From contig NZ_CP035494.1 of assembly GCF_004135285.1 (NCBI RefSeq), positions 124,001 through 188,000 on the forward strand: a DNA stretch of 64,000 nucleotides, given 5' to 3'. Positions 25,683 through 34,554 of this stretch are shown one piece after another. Both the position numbers and the translations under genes were made by a program. The notes under the pieces are model-generated. The model was not told where the DNA came from. It saw only the letters and a list, made by a program, of their open reading frames with translations, and made no database searches. Source of the stretch: Microbacterium protaetiae (lineage in GTDB: Bacteria > Actinomycetota > Actinomycetes > Actinomycetales > Microbacteriaceae). Every line of letters begins with the position of its first letter. The stretch's first letter is position 1.

Positions 25683-25944
25683 ATGTTGCGGGAGGCGGCC
25701 TTGATCGACCTGCTGTTGGACGACGACGGCGACCTGAGCAGTTAGGGCGTGTACGAACTCGCCGCCGAGTTCGGCCTTGCATCGGTGCGGCGTCCCGATG
25801 CGACGGCGCTGCCTACGCCTCGCGCAGAAGAAGGACGCACTCGCGTTGAGAGACCGCGGCTGGTCGCTGGCGACGATCGGAGCTCGGTTCGATGTTGTTC
25901 CGGGCACTGTCCTGAAGGGCCTCCGGCAAGGCACGTCGCGTTGA
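25683..25944 (+). pseudogene. Decayed second copy of the HTH gene
   Basis: The DNA aligns with the intact HTH gene at 20800-21072. [20 protein letters not shown] matches [17 protein letters not shown] with an amber TAG at 25743-25745 in place of CAG. About 26 bp are then missing, shifting the frame, and the end reads [24 protein letters not shown] like the parent. It is non-functional. The copy precedes the AlbA_2 gene as the intact copy precedes DUF4062. Confidence 0.8.
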
Positions 25945-26083
25945 CCGATTCTCATGGCGCGTGTTGTCACCCACGGGTTGCGCTGGCCCGGGCTCTGTCG
26001 GCGCTGTCTCGTAGAGTTGCACATGATGCTGGGCGTTCGCGCAGGGAGGTGCTTGGACGAGCGAGGCTGACGAAGGGAGGCGC

Positions 26084-26215
26084 ATGCGGCAGTCATCACT
26101 TGCCCGGTTGCTTACGAGGGCAGACCCTTCAACGGCGCAAAACCCTACGATCGGTCGCGTCATGGCAGGGCTCGCTGCGCTCGTAGCGCTTGTGCGGACG
26201 AGTCCCCGGTGCTGA
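26084..26215 (+). CDS. Small open reading frame, 43 aa, strong ribosome-binding site
   Basis: ATG at 26084 follows GAAGGGAGG, the best Shine-Dalgarno in this gap. The product starts MRQSSLARLLTRADPSTAQN and ends TIGRVMAGLAALVALVRTSPRC, a basic peptide that resembles part of an XRE-type HTH or antitoxin. It lies 20 bp ahead of the AlbA_2 gene on the same strand. It could be a leader or small partner protein, or chance. Confidence 0.35.
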   Translation: MRQSSLARLLTRADPSTAQNPTIGRVMAGLAALVALVRTSPRC

Positions 26216-26234
26216 GAAGGCGCGGTGATGGGGC

Positions 26235-27734
26235 GTGATCGTCGTTGATGGACGCACTGATCGGGAGAAGCTGGTCGAGCTGCTTCAGTTGCCCGAGCAG
26301 ACGCACTTGGAGTTCAAGGCCGAGCTGGACTTGACGGCCAAGAACGACGAGTTGAACTTCGTCAAAGACGCGGTCTCGATGAGCAACAGGCCACCTGGTG
26401 GGTACATCCTGGTCGGTGTCAATGATGACGGCACCCTGGCTCTTCCTATTGGAGCTATCGCCGATCGAGCTCGCTTCGATGGCGCCCGGTTGGGTGACCT
26501 GATCAGGAAGTACATCGAAGGCGAGGTCCATGCGATCTCGCAGGTCCATGAGGTCGATGGACATGAAGTCGTGCTGATCTACCTTCCGCACCATCGGGAT
26601 GGGCTTCCGGTGCCGATGAGCAAGCTCGGCCAGTTCCAAGGACAGAACGGCAAGCAAGTCGTGGTGTTTCGCGAGGGAGATGTCCTGGTTCGCGAAGGGG
26701 CCAAGAACACCCCGCTTCGCCACGCTCACTGGAACGATCTGCTGAGCCTCCGTGACCAACGACTCCGCGAGGAAGCCCGCGCACAGGTGGACTTGCTGAT
26801 CGCTGACCTAGCTAGTGCCATGCGGGCCGGCGGAGCTGGGCCCGCCGGCGTCCCGCTGTCTGTTGAGATGGCGGACGACACTTTCGGTGAGGCGGTGGTG
26901 TCGCGCTTGGAAGCTGACAGCGACATCCGCCTACGGCAGTTCCTCGGACGGTCCGCCGCACTCGTCAGTAACCCCGATGAGCGCCGCGCGGCTCTGGACA
27001 AGATCACTATCCTCGCGGCTCACGCGATGTACTTCGAGCGCGGCACCCTTGCCGAAAAAGGGATCGATAGCCTCTTCGACGCCTATACCAAGCTCGGTCA
27101 CGGAGACGCCGCCGCGCGACTCGACATCATCACGCGCGTGTACGTCCTTGGCAGTCTTGCTGTTCGCCTTCGACAGTGGGCCATCGTTCACGACCTCTCG
27201 CTTCGCCCGTACCCGCCCAGCGGGGACGTGTACATCTACTCGTCCTGGATCAGACACGGACAGGTCGACGCAAGCCGTGCTGACCTCTTTCCAAAGGGCA
27301 AGGGCGGAATGATGATCTCTGCCGCGCGCGTCCTGATGAGCGAGCAACCGGCCATGCGTCCTGATGTCCCCGAAAGCGCGGTGCCCGACCCCGGCGACCT
27401 CGCGCACGACGATGCTCTCTTCAACTCGCTATGCCAGTTCGACATTCTCTACTGCCTGATCGTGGCCGCCGAGGGTCGGCATCACGGGAGCGGATACCCG
27501 GCCGCATCGGCGATGAACCAAGACAGGGCTGATCCAGCGTTCGAGGTCGTCGCCAGCGACCCGGACGCGCGCGCAGCGATGTTCCCCGCTTCCGACGAGC
27601 GCAAGATCGCCGAAGCGATGACGCAGGTATTCACCAGCGCGGAGCGCGAATCGTTCGGCTTCGGCGGGCATTGGTGGTCACTACCCCAGGTGGCGCAGCA
27701 GTTCGTCAGCAACCATCTTGGAGAAGGCACATGA
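26235..27734 (+). CDS. AlbA_2 / Schlafen-type putative DNA- or RNA-binding protein, first gene of SIR2 pair
   Basis: The 499-aa protein has an AlbA_2 (Schlafen core) domain at residues about 10-150: EQTHLEFKAELDL (Glu-Phe-Lys motif), DELNFVKDAVSMSN and GGYILVGVNDDGTLALP, then HRDGLPVPMSK and the REGDVLVREGAKNTP strand. The C-terminal 330 residues are mostly helical, without a motif I recognise (RQWAIVHDLSLRPYPPSGD, SSWIRHGQVDASR). The GTG at 26235 is the only good start. The stop overlaps the ATG of the SIR2 gene by 4 bp, so the two proteins are made together. It may sense invader nucleic acid for the SIR2 effector (inferred). Confidence 0.78.
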   Translation: MIVVDGRTDREKLVELLQLPEQTHLEFKAELDLTAKNDELNFVKDAVSMSNRPPGGYILVGVNDDGTLALPIGAIADRARFDGARLGDLIRKYIEGEVHAISQVHEVDGHEVVLIYLPHHRDGLPVPMSKLGQFQGQNGKQVVVFREGDVLVREGAKNTPLRHAHWNDLLSLRDQRLREEARAQVDLLIADLASAMRAGGAGPAGVPLSVEMADDTFGEAVVSRLEADSDIRLRQFLGRSAALVSNPDERRAALDKITILAAHAMYFERGTLAEKGIDSLFDAYTKLGHGDAAARLDIITRVYVLGSLAVRLRQWAIVHDLSLRPYPPSGDVYIYSSWIRHGQVDASRADLFPKGKGGMMISAARVLMSEQPAMRPDVPESAVPDPGDLAHDDALFNSLCQFDILYCLIVAAEGRHHGSGYPAASAMNQDRADPAFEVVASDPDARAAMFPASDERKIAEAMTQVFTSAERESFGFGGHWWSLPQVAQQFVSNHLGEGT

Positions 27735-29536
27735 GCAATCCCTTGTCGCCGCTGGCGATGCTCGCGACGTCGATGCAGGCACAGCCCGGCGTGTACGCCC
27801 TGCTCTTGGGCTCTGGCGTGTCTACCAGCGCTGGCGTGCCCACTGGATGGGGTGTCGTGACGGAGCTGGTGCGTCGGGTCGCAGCCGTCGAGGACCCCGC
27901 TTCGATTGAGGATGCCGCCAGTGACCCCGAGAAGTGGTGGCACGATCACCACGGCGAGCACCTCGGGTACTCGTCGCTTCTTGAAGCGCTCGCGCCCACA
28001 CCGGCGACCAGGCAGGGACTGCTGGCGGACTTCTTCGAGCCGTCCGATGAAGAACGTGAACAACGGATCAAGACACCGAGTAGAGGGCACCTCGCGATCG
28101 CCGAGCTGGTTAAGCGGGGATCGGTGAAGGTCATCGTCACCACGAACTTCGACCGGCTCATGGAGCAGGCGCTTGACGCGGTCGGGATCGCCCCGCAGGT
28201 GATCGCGCGGCCGGAGGCAGTCAACGGCATGAAACCTCTCGCGCATGCTCCGGCAACAGTGATCAAGGTCCACGGGGACTATCTCGATCTCGGTTCCCGA
28301 AACACTCCGGCCGAGCTCGACCAGTACCCAGAGGAATGGGTGACGCTGCTCGCTCGGGTCTTCGATGAATACGGCCTGGTCGTCTCGGGGTGGTCAGCCG
28401 AATGGGACACCGCGCTGGTCCGGCTGATCGAGTCCACACCCAACCGTCGATATCCCTTGTACTGGGATGCACGAAGCGGAAAGGGCGCCAACGCTCAGAA
28501 GCTGATCGCAGCACGTTCGGGCCAGATCATTCCGGCTGCGGGAGCTGACGAGTTGTTCAACGAGCTGTCATCCGCGCTTGAAGCACTGGACCGCCTCGCC
28601 GAGCCCCCGCTCACGACCGCGATGGCGGTGACGCGCTTGAAGCGGTACCTGCCCGATCCTGTCCGCCGCATCGACCTGCACGACCTGGTGATGGAAGCAA
28701 CCGACAAGGTCGGGGAGGGCGTGAAGAACCAACCGCTCTCCATCGACGGACTCGACGCCGCAATCCTCCAAGAAGTGCTTGAAGCACATCGGGAACAGTC
28801 CCGGCAACTATGTGCTCTGCTTGTGGCCGGCGTCTGGCACGACCTGGACGGAGCCCATGACCGGCTCTGGATGGACGTCCTTGAACGCCTGATCGAAGCT
28901 GGTACGACACGCCGTCTGGGAGTCCCCGTCCAGCAAGTGCTCGAACAGGCTCGGCTTTACTCCGCGCTGCTCGTTCACACTGCGGTCGGTGTCGCTGCGA
29001 CGCGGCGAGGACGAGACCCTCTCCTGATCAAGCTCGCTACCGAGGTCATGGGCACCGTCGATATGGGAACGAGGATTCGGCTACCTGCCTGCCAGATCAT
29101 CCACCCCTACCGCGTCCTCGACAAGGAGTCGGTGAACGCTCTGCCCAGGTGGAACGGCGGCAGTGGCTGGACGTATCCATTGAGCCACCTGCTCAAAGCC
29201 GACGTCCGCGCGATCTTCGAAGACCTGATCCCCGAGGCCTCTGACTATGAGGACACGTTCCACGGCTACGAGTACCGGATGAGCCTGCTTCATGAAAACA
29301 CGAACGCCACCTACTCAGGCGTCTACCACGCGATGCCGGGTGAGTACGTGGGCGAACGAGCCTGGTCATGGGACGACCGGAACGTGCCGCTCGCCGAGAT
29401 CGCGTTCCGTGACGCTGGGCAGCGCAACTCGGACTGGCCGTGGGTGCGCCTGCTTGGAGGAGAGGCCGGCTACGACCAAGCACTGATCGATCACCGCGGC
29501 GTGCTTGAGAACTTCAAATACCACAACATGCGTTGA
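27731..29536 (+). CDS. SIR2-domain protein, putative NAD-degrading defence effector
   Basis: The 601-aa protein has an N-terminal SIR2 Rossmann domain: YALLLGSGVSTSAGVPTGWG (residues 22-41), KVIVTTNFDRLMEQAL with Asn139, and IKVHGDYLDLG with His181. GWSAEWDTALVRLI follows. Asn and His are the residues needed for NAD+ hydrolysis in defence SIR2 proteins. The zinc ribbon of deacetylase sirtuins is absent. The C-terminal 350 residues are a helical region of unknown fold. The start overlaps the AlbA_2 gene (ATGA). The protein probably depletes NAD+ when phage is sensed; that is inference from the family. Confidence 0.85.
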   Translation: MSNPLSPLAMLATSMQAQPGVYALLLGSGVSTSAGVPTGWGVVTELVRRVAAVEDPASIEDAASDPEKWWHDHHGEHLGYSSLLEALAPTPATRQGLLADFFEPSDEEREQRIKTPSRGHLAIAELVKRGSVKVIVTTNFDRLMEQALDAVGIAPQVIARPEAVNGMKPLAHAPATVIKVHGDYLDLGSRNTPAELDQYPEEWVTLLARVFDEYGLVVSGWSAEWDTALVRLIESTPNRRYPLYWDARSGKGANAQKLIAARSGQIIPAAGADELFNELSSALEALDRLAEPPLTTAMAVTRLKRYLPDPVRRIDLHDLVMEATDKVGEGVKNQPLSIDGLDAAILQEVLEAHREQSRQLCALLVAGVWHDLDGAHDRLWMDVLERLIEAGTTRRLGVPVQQVLEQARLYSALLVHTAVGVAATRRGRDPLLIKLATEVMGTVDMGTRIRLPACQIIHPYRVLDKESVNALPRWNGGSGWTYPLSHLLKADVRAIFEDLIPEASDYEDTFHGYEYRMSLLHENTNATYSGVYHAMPGEYVGERAWSWDDRNVPLAEIAFRDAGQRNSDWPWVRLLGGEAGYDQALIDHRGVLENFKYHNMR

Positions 29537-29625
29537 GTGGACAGATCCACTCTGCATCACTAGACCGCAACGGGGTTCGGGTGGATGTCTCCGCTCAGAC
29601 CGTCAGCAACCCTCTCGATGCCTGG

Positions 29626-32600
29626 TCATACAAGCTCTGGGAAGGCTTCGTACTTGTGGCGCCGGTTGTCGAACGCCGGCTTGGTGCCTTCCAGGACGTT
29701 CAACGCGAACTGCGCGACGTCGAGCTCAGCGATGCTGCCGCTACTGACTCTGAACTTCTGATCTTGCAGTTGGCAGTGGATGATCTGATCGGCGTCACCG
29801 ACGACGGCGAGGTTTGCGTTGTGAGTAACGACGATGGTTTGTCGCCGGCCAGCAGCCTCATGGATCGCTGGCACGAGCTTGGACGCGATGGTCTCGTTGT
29901 CGAGGTTCTCTTCCGGCTGGTCGAGTAGGAGAGGCGTGGTCCGGCGGTCAACGACGAGGTAGAACAGGGCAAGCACGAGTCCACGTTGTCCGGGCGACAG
30001 TTGCGATAGCGGAAGACCGTCCCCTGTGAGTCCGAAGCGGACTTCTAGCCACGACAGGTCGAGCATGCTCATCAAGAACTCATCCAGCGTGGTGGTGCTG
30101 CGCAAAGCGCTTGCGGGGTTCCTGAACGGATCGTCCGGTTCACCTCGTTCGTGCTCTAGCCGGATGACCGCTTCTCTGAGTTGTGCGGAGAGTTGTTCCC
30201 AGCTGGTGTCTTCGATGCGCTGCGGAAGGTCGGCGAGCCAGTCGGAGAAGTCACCGTTTCGGCGCCCATCAAGTCCGGTAGGAATGCTGCGCCACGAGGG
30301 CAGCATCCGAAGCTCGGCGTTGAACTCAAGGCCGGCGTTCTTTACGACTTCAGCCTGCGAAATGAACTCGGAAGCCGGTGCGTACAGGCTCTCCACAGCG
30401 TCAAGCTGGGCGATGAGGGCTGCGTGTATGCGACCGGCGTGTTCGATGATCTGTTCTCGTAGACGATCCATCTCTGCCGGGGCTTCGGTGATACGCGTGC
30501 GTAGCGCCTTGAGGCCATTCAGTGACTCGTCGTCGTTCTCATCTCCGACCAGCGCTGCCACGCGTTCCTCTGACTGGAGAACACGTTGGCGGGCGCGCTC
30601 GCGGGCACTGTCGGCAGCGGCGAGCGCTTCAGCGTTTTGCCGCCGTGCTTCCTCTTGCGCCTCGATGTCGCGAACCAGATCGTCGTGCTCGGCCCTCCAT
30701 GTTGTAAGGCTTGTATCGAGAGTCGCGCGCCAGCCTTCGTAGCGGGCACGATTGATCGTCACTGAGATGTACGGATCACCGCTGTCGCGCAGAATCGCCT
30801 CAGCCTGAGCGTTGAGGTCCGCAGCATCCGCTCGGAGGGCATCGGCCTTCTGTGCGATCGTCTCCATGCCGGACAGAGACTGACGAGCTTGCGCACGACG
30901 CTGTTCGTTCTCCGTTTGCCTACTCAGGAGCTCGGTTCGCGTCGACTCGATCTCCTCGGAGCGCTGTTTCAGGACCGTGAGTTCACCATCATCACGGCTG
31001 GCGGAGTCGATCGCTGCGAGCGTGTCCGTCTCTCCTTGGAGCGCTGCTTCAGCGGCGGCCACTTCGGCTTCCTTCAGGGTGAGCCGTCCTTCGACTTCGT
31101 GCAGCCGGTTCTCTGCTCGGAACGCCGCGAGCGCCGCGTAGGAGCCCACGACGGGCCGCAGGTCGTCTCGCAAGCGGTCGATCATGTCCTGTGAGACACG
31201 GGTCTTCTGTGCGAGGAGCGCGTCGAACGTCTTCTTCCCCGCGCGATCCTCGTCTCGGATGTGGGTGAAAAGGACGGTCCGTAGCTCGCGCTCGAACTCG
31301 TCTGCGTCTCCACTGGCGGGGTCGATGTTGCAGACACGTTCAACGAATGCCTGGGGCAGGTACTCGACGGACACGGGCGCGGACCTGTCGTGCTCATCGG
31401 GAAGTTGAGCACGGCGCCTCGCGCCGGTTGCCCATTCAAGCTCTGAGTAGTACTCCTTAGCGACCTTCAGACTTGTGGAGCTGAGGAATCGCGTCGAAGT
31501 CAGGAAGGCGAACTCTCTGTTGCGCGACGAGTTGCCGGCGAGCGCTATGCAGTCGAGTAGCGCGGACTTGCCTTGACCCTTGTTTCCGACCACGGCTACA
31601 AACCCAGTGTTGAGCGGAATCTCGTAGTCGAAGAATCTGTAGTCCTTTTTGTCTGAGCGCACTTCGATCTTCGAGATGAATCGCTCAGGGTTCTTGCGGA
31701 TCCGCGCGAGGGCAGGAGGCTCCAGCCCGACATGAACTCGGCGGTCGAACTCTTCGAGTGCGTACGCGAGCCCGGCGAGGGTCGGGGTCGTGTTCATCCA
31801 GGTCTGGCATGCACCGAGCCGCATGTTCTGCTCAGAATCCGAGAAGTGGTGGGCATCGCTACAGTCCAGTAGACGATCCTTGACCTTGCTCGCGCGCAGG
31901 AACTCGACATCAGCCTTCCAGCGAGCCGTGTCTTCATACGCTGTAAAGATCAGGTCCGCGGAGTTGATTACGTTCTTCTTGGCGGCGATGGACTGATCTG
32001 CCCATTTGATGTCAGCCCATTCCGTCTTGCCGACAGCAAGTAGCGCCTTCCCCTTGAAGTACGGCCCGGACAGCACGCCCTGAACATCTCCTAGAGAGAC
32101 GTTGAGGTTGTTGAAGCCTTCGCGCAGATCGGAGTCATACTTGGCGAGCTCCTCGGCAGGGACAGTCTCTTTGATTCTGCGCCCAAGGTCAGCTAGCGAC
32201 TCCGCTGTGATGACGCCCTGCCATCCCAATGATTCGTGCTGAGGTGAGAGCTTTAGTTTGGGCTGAAGCGCGTTCAAGAACTGTGCTTGGATCACATCCG
32301 GGTCGAGTTCCGGGTCGAAAATGACATGGAGATTGACCCGGGAGAGCTTTCCCTCGGTGCCGCCGAACTGATCCAGTCGCATCTCTACGACCGGGAAGAT
32401 CGCCTCTAGGTTCTTCAGTCGTCCATCGCGCTGGGCTTGGAGGACATGTCTGAAACCGTCGAGGAACCAATAGTCGTTGATTCCGATGATGCTGATGTCT
32501 TCGGGCAGGTTCTCCAGTTCGTCTATGAACCGTGACCAGACCTCGTCAGAGTCGCCGCCGTACCCTTGGATGATCGAAGCAGGCGTGTGAACATGCAGAT

Positions 32601-32652
32601 CCCAGATGCGCCATGCCGTTCCACGGGCTCGCTCCCCGTCCAGCCTTCCCAT
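29626..32652 (-). CDS. PHP-domain SMC-like ATPase (TrlF type)
   Basis: The 1008-aa protein starts with a PHP phosphoesterase-like domain (WDLHVHTPASIIQGYGG with HxH; SIIGINDYW; LDCSDAHHFSD). This is followed by an ABC/SMC-type ATPase: VAVVGNKGQGKSALLDCIAL is Walker A near residue 365, and long coiled coils run between residues about 480 and 700. LSQLSPGQRGLVLALFYL is the signature and TPLLLDQPEENLDN the Walker B, followed by IVVTHNANLAVVGDAD. The order matches TrlF-type proteins found in defence islands. It is convergent with the AlbA_2-SIR2 pair, 89 bp apart end to end. Confidence 0.85.
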   Translation of the reverse strand: MGRLDGERARGTAWRIWDLHVHTPASIIQGYGGDSDEVWSRFIDELENLPEDISIIGINDYWFLDGFRHVLQAQRDGRLKNLEAIFPVVEMRLDQFGGTEGKLSRVNLHVIFDPELDPDVIQAQFLNALQPKLKLSPQHESLGWQGVITAESLADLGRRIKETVPAEELAKYDSDLREGFNNLNVSLGDVQGVLSGPYFKGKALLAVGKTEWADIKWADQSIAAKKNVINSADLIFTAYEDTARWKADVEFLRASKVKDRLLDCSDAHHFSDSEQNMRLGACQTWMNTTPTLAGLAYALEEFDRRVHVGLEPPALARIRKNPERFISKIEVRSDKKDYRFFDYEIPLNTGFVAVVGNKGQGKSALLDCIALAGNSSRNREFAFLTSTRFLSSTSLKVAKEYYSELEWATGARRRAQLPDEHDRSAPVSVEYLPQAFVERVCNIDPASGDADEFERELRTVLFTHIRDEDRAGKKTFDALLAQKTRVSQDMIDRLRDDLRPVVGSYAALAAFRAENRLHEVEGRLTLKEAEVAAAEAALQGETDTLAAIDSASRDDGELTVLKQRSEEIESTRTELLSRQTENEQRRAQARQSLSGMETIAQKADALRADAADLNAQAEAILRDSGDPYISVTINRARYEGWRATLDTSLTTWRAEHDDLVRDIEAQEEARRQNAEALAAADSARERARQRVLQSEERVAALVGDENDDESLNGLKALRTRITEAPAEMDRLREQIIEHAGRIHAALIAQLDAVESLYAPASEFISQAEVVKNAGLEFNAELRMLPSWRSIPTGLDGRRNGDFSDWLADLPQRIEDTSWEQLSAQLREAVIRLEHERGEPDDPFRNPASALRSTTTLDEFLMSMLDLSWLEVRFGLTGDGLPLSQLSPGQRGLVLALFYLVVDRRTTPLLLDQPEENLDNETIASKLVPAIHEAAGRRQTIVVTHNANLAVVGDADQIIHCQLQDQKFRVSSGSIAELDVAQFALNVLEGTKPAFDNRRHKYEAFPELV

Positions 32653-32860
32653 GCTCTGTCCTTCCGACCGACTCCAACGTCGGCCAGCCGGGGCAGAGGC
32701 GAGCCGCTACGAGTACACAGCGCTGATCGTATCGGCGGTAGGCGACCCCTCCGTGCGGGCACGCCGACGAGTCTGGACGGCTGGAAGCTGCCGACTGCCG
32801 CGACGCCCGGCAGTCAGCCTGGTGCTGCTGTCCAGGGCAGGCGCGATACGCGGATGCCAG

Positions 32861-33247
32861 TCATCGAGGCACACCGCTCATCGGCTCGTCTGCAACGGTT
32901 AACTCGTCACGGGTCGCCTGATCGGCGCAGGCGCGACGCTGTGCGACGGTCTCTTGGAGACGGGCACGGATCAGGAGCACGAGGCTGATCGGTCCCATGA
33001 TGATGAACTTGATCGCGTTCCAGATGAACAGCAGCACGAGGAGGTTCAGCCAACCGGGGGCGCCGCCCGCGATCAGGTTGGTGCAAATGCTCGCGGCCAG
33101 CACGTAGGGCGCGGCAAGCAGCATGGCGGGCACGCCCCACTTGAGACCGCGGCGGGTTCGGATCGCGTCGACCGCGATGTTGGTGGGCATGTAGCGCCGC
33201 AGGTAGCAGCGGGTGCGGACGCTGGCGGCCCAGAGCAGTCGGATCAT
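32861..33247 (-). CDS. Small membrane protein of mobile-element type
   Basis: The 128-aa protein begins with a basic stretch (MIRLLWAASVRTRCYLRRYMPTNIAVDAIRTRRGLKWGVP) followed by two or three membrane helices (AMLLAAPYVLAASICTNLI, LNLLVLLFIWNAIKFIIMGPISLVLLI). It ends in a charged tail. Similar proteins accompany actinobacterial conjugative elements and are sometimes auto-named sulfate permease, which the size does not support. The function is unknown. It lies between the TrlF gene and the relaxase fragment. Confidence 0.65.
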   Translation of the reverse strand: MIRLLWAASVRTRCYLRRYMPTNIAVDAIRTRRGLKWGVPAMLLAAPYVLAASICTNLIAGGAPGWLNLLVLLFIWNAIKFIIMGPISLVLLIRARLQETVAQRRACADQATRDELTVADEPMSGVPR

Positions 33248-33393
33248 GGCACTGTCCTCTCATCGCACGGATGCTGAGCGAGACAGTGCGTCAGAGAGTG
33301 ACCGAAGCCGGCCTGCCCGTGAGGGCGCCATTGTGGAGGAGAAAGCTGCCTCGTCCCCTACTGTACGACTCGGCGGCGACACGTAGCAGATGT

Positions 33394-34236
33394 TCAGAGG
33401 GTCCGACCTGGCGCTTCTCGTCGGGCGGCCCGTAGCGGTGTCGTCTCGCCTTGTTGGCTCAGGTCGTGCGCCCGGTCAAGCGCGGCCTTGGCGCGGGCGG
33501 CGTCGACCTTCTGTGCGGTGCTCTCCGGCGGGACACCAAACGCGGTGAGAGCGGTGATGCCGTAGCGGTCGCGGTAGGCGGCCACGGTGCGGGCGTGCCG
33601 CCGCCAGGTCGCAGCGGCGCGTTCGTCTTTCGGCGGCGTGCCGAGGGCGGTCGTCCAGGTCTCGCCATCGCCGAGGGCTTGGTCGAGGATCGCGGCGGCG
33701 CGGGTCTCGATGAGGTCGCGTCGCTCGGTGAGCGCCTGCCGCAGCTCGGAGGTCATGGTGCCGGTCGCTTCGGGGATCAGTCCGGCGATGAGCCGTGGCG
33801 TCTTGCGGGCGCGCCCGGATCCGGCGGGTCGTTCGGTGGCCTTGGCGACGCGGTAGTGGAGGACGGCGGCGATGTCGTCGGCGTCCGTGAACCCGCGCGC
33901 CTGGACGAGGCGGTGCAGCAGCACGTCGACGTCATGGTGGTTGGCCTCGGCCCGGCGCATCTCGGCGGTCAGCGCGCCGAAGGCCGGAAAGCTGATCGCG
34001 GCCTCCGCTTCCTCATCGGTGAGCCCGCATGCGCGAACGAGGCTCGCCCACCTGTCGTGTTGCGCGGCGGCGGCGATCGTCTCGTACTCGGCGGCGAGCT
34101 GACCGATGTTCGCCCATGTCTCTTGCTCGGCGGTGATTGTTTCGTGGGCGGAGAGCTCGGCGCCGACGTGCTGGAGCACCCCGAACAGCACCGACCGGGC
34201 GGTGGCGTCGATGTTGTCGCCGGGGTGCGGTGCCTG
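33394..34236 (-). pseudogene. Truncated MobF-type relaxase, C-terminal fragment
   Basis: About 280 residues are recognisable as the helical tail of an actinobacterial MobF/TraA relaxase: HVGAELSAHETITAEQETWANIGQLAAEYETIAAAAQHDRW, RACGLTDEEAEAAI, HRLVQARGFTDADDIAAVLHYR, KTPRLIAGLIPEA, AATWRRHARTVAAYRDRYGI. The N-terminal catalytic tyrosines and helicase domain are missing. The frame is open to 34380 but upstream of about 34236 it stops looking like relaxase. The element has therefore lost self-transfer. Confidence 0.75.
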
Positions 34237-34261
34237 GTGGAAGTCGACGTCGTGGTGACGC

Positions 34262-34395
34262 CCCGTCGTCAACCCGACCTGGAGCTGCTGGCACGGATCA
34301 TCGTGGACATGGCGATCACCGACCCCCTGGGCCTGCACCCCGCCGACGACGAGACCGCCAGCGACTACCTGGATCGCCACGACGACGGGCCGTAG
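34262..34395 (+). pseudogene. Possible gene remnant, plus strand
   Basis: The last 40 residues of a plus-strand frame (RQPDLELLARIIVDMAITD, ending in YLDRHDDGP) look protein-like, while everything before them is antisense to the relaxase fragment. It may be the tail of a gene joined to the relaxase by a deletion or inversion. Evidence is weak. Confidence 0.25.
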
Positions 34396-34438
34396 AATAG
34401 CGATGTTGCCCTTCGAGGGCGCATCAGTCGCTTCGGGT

Positions 34439-34494
34439 CCACCGGCAGCATCGGTGGCTTACTTGACCGGCATCGCCGGTCATGCTCTTTCTCT
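34439..34494 (+). promoter_or_regulatory. Leader hairpins ahead of the recombinase
   Basis: Two hairpins follow each other: CCACCG/CGGTGG (34439-34457, 7-nt loop) and TGACCGGC-atc-GCCGGTCA (34464-34482). The second is followed by tgctctttctctc, which resembles an intrinsic terminator. A terminator 70 bp ahead of the recombinase start suggests attenuation or insulation from upstream transcription. Confidence 0.45.
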
Positions 34495-34554
34495 CAACTG
34501 GCGCTCGCGGAATCACCGCGAAGGGCAGGCAGCCGCCTGAGAGGAAAGAGCACC

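Noticed and set aside
25443..26099. 218-aa minus-strand protein in the gap before the AlbA_2 gene
   Set aside because: It overlaps the nuclease start and the decayed HTH copy in antisense; composition is not protein-like.
29533..29928. 131-aa protein after the SIR2 gene
   Set aside because: It is the complement of the TrlF C-terminal ATPase region, with no start signal of its own.
33451..34240. Plus-strand protein opposite the relaxase fragment
   Set aside because: Up to about 34240 it is the antisense of the relaxase; only the last 40 residues could be real.
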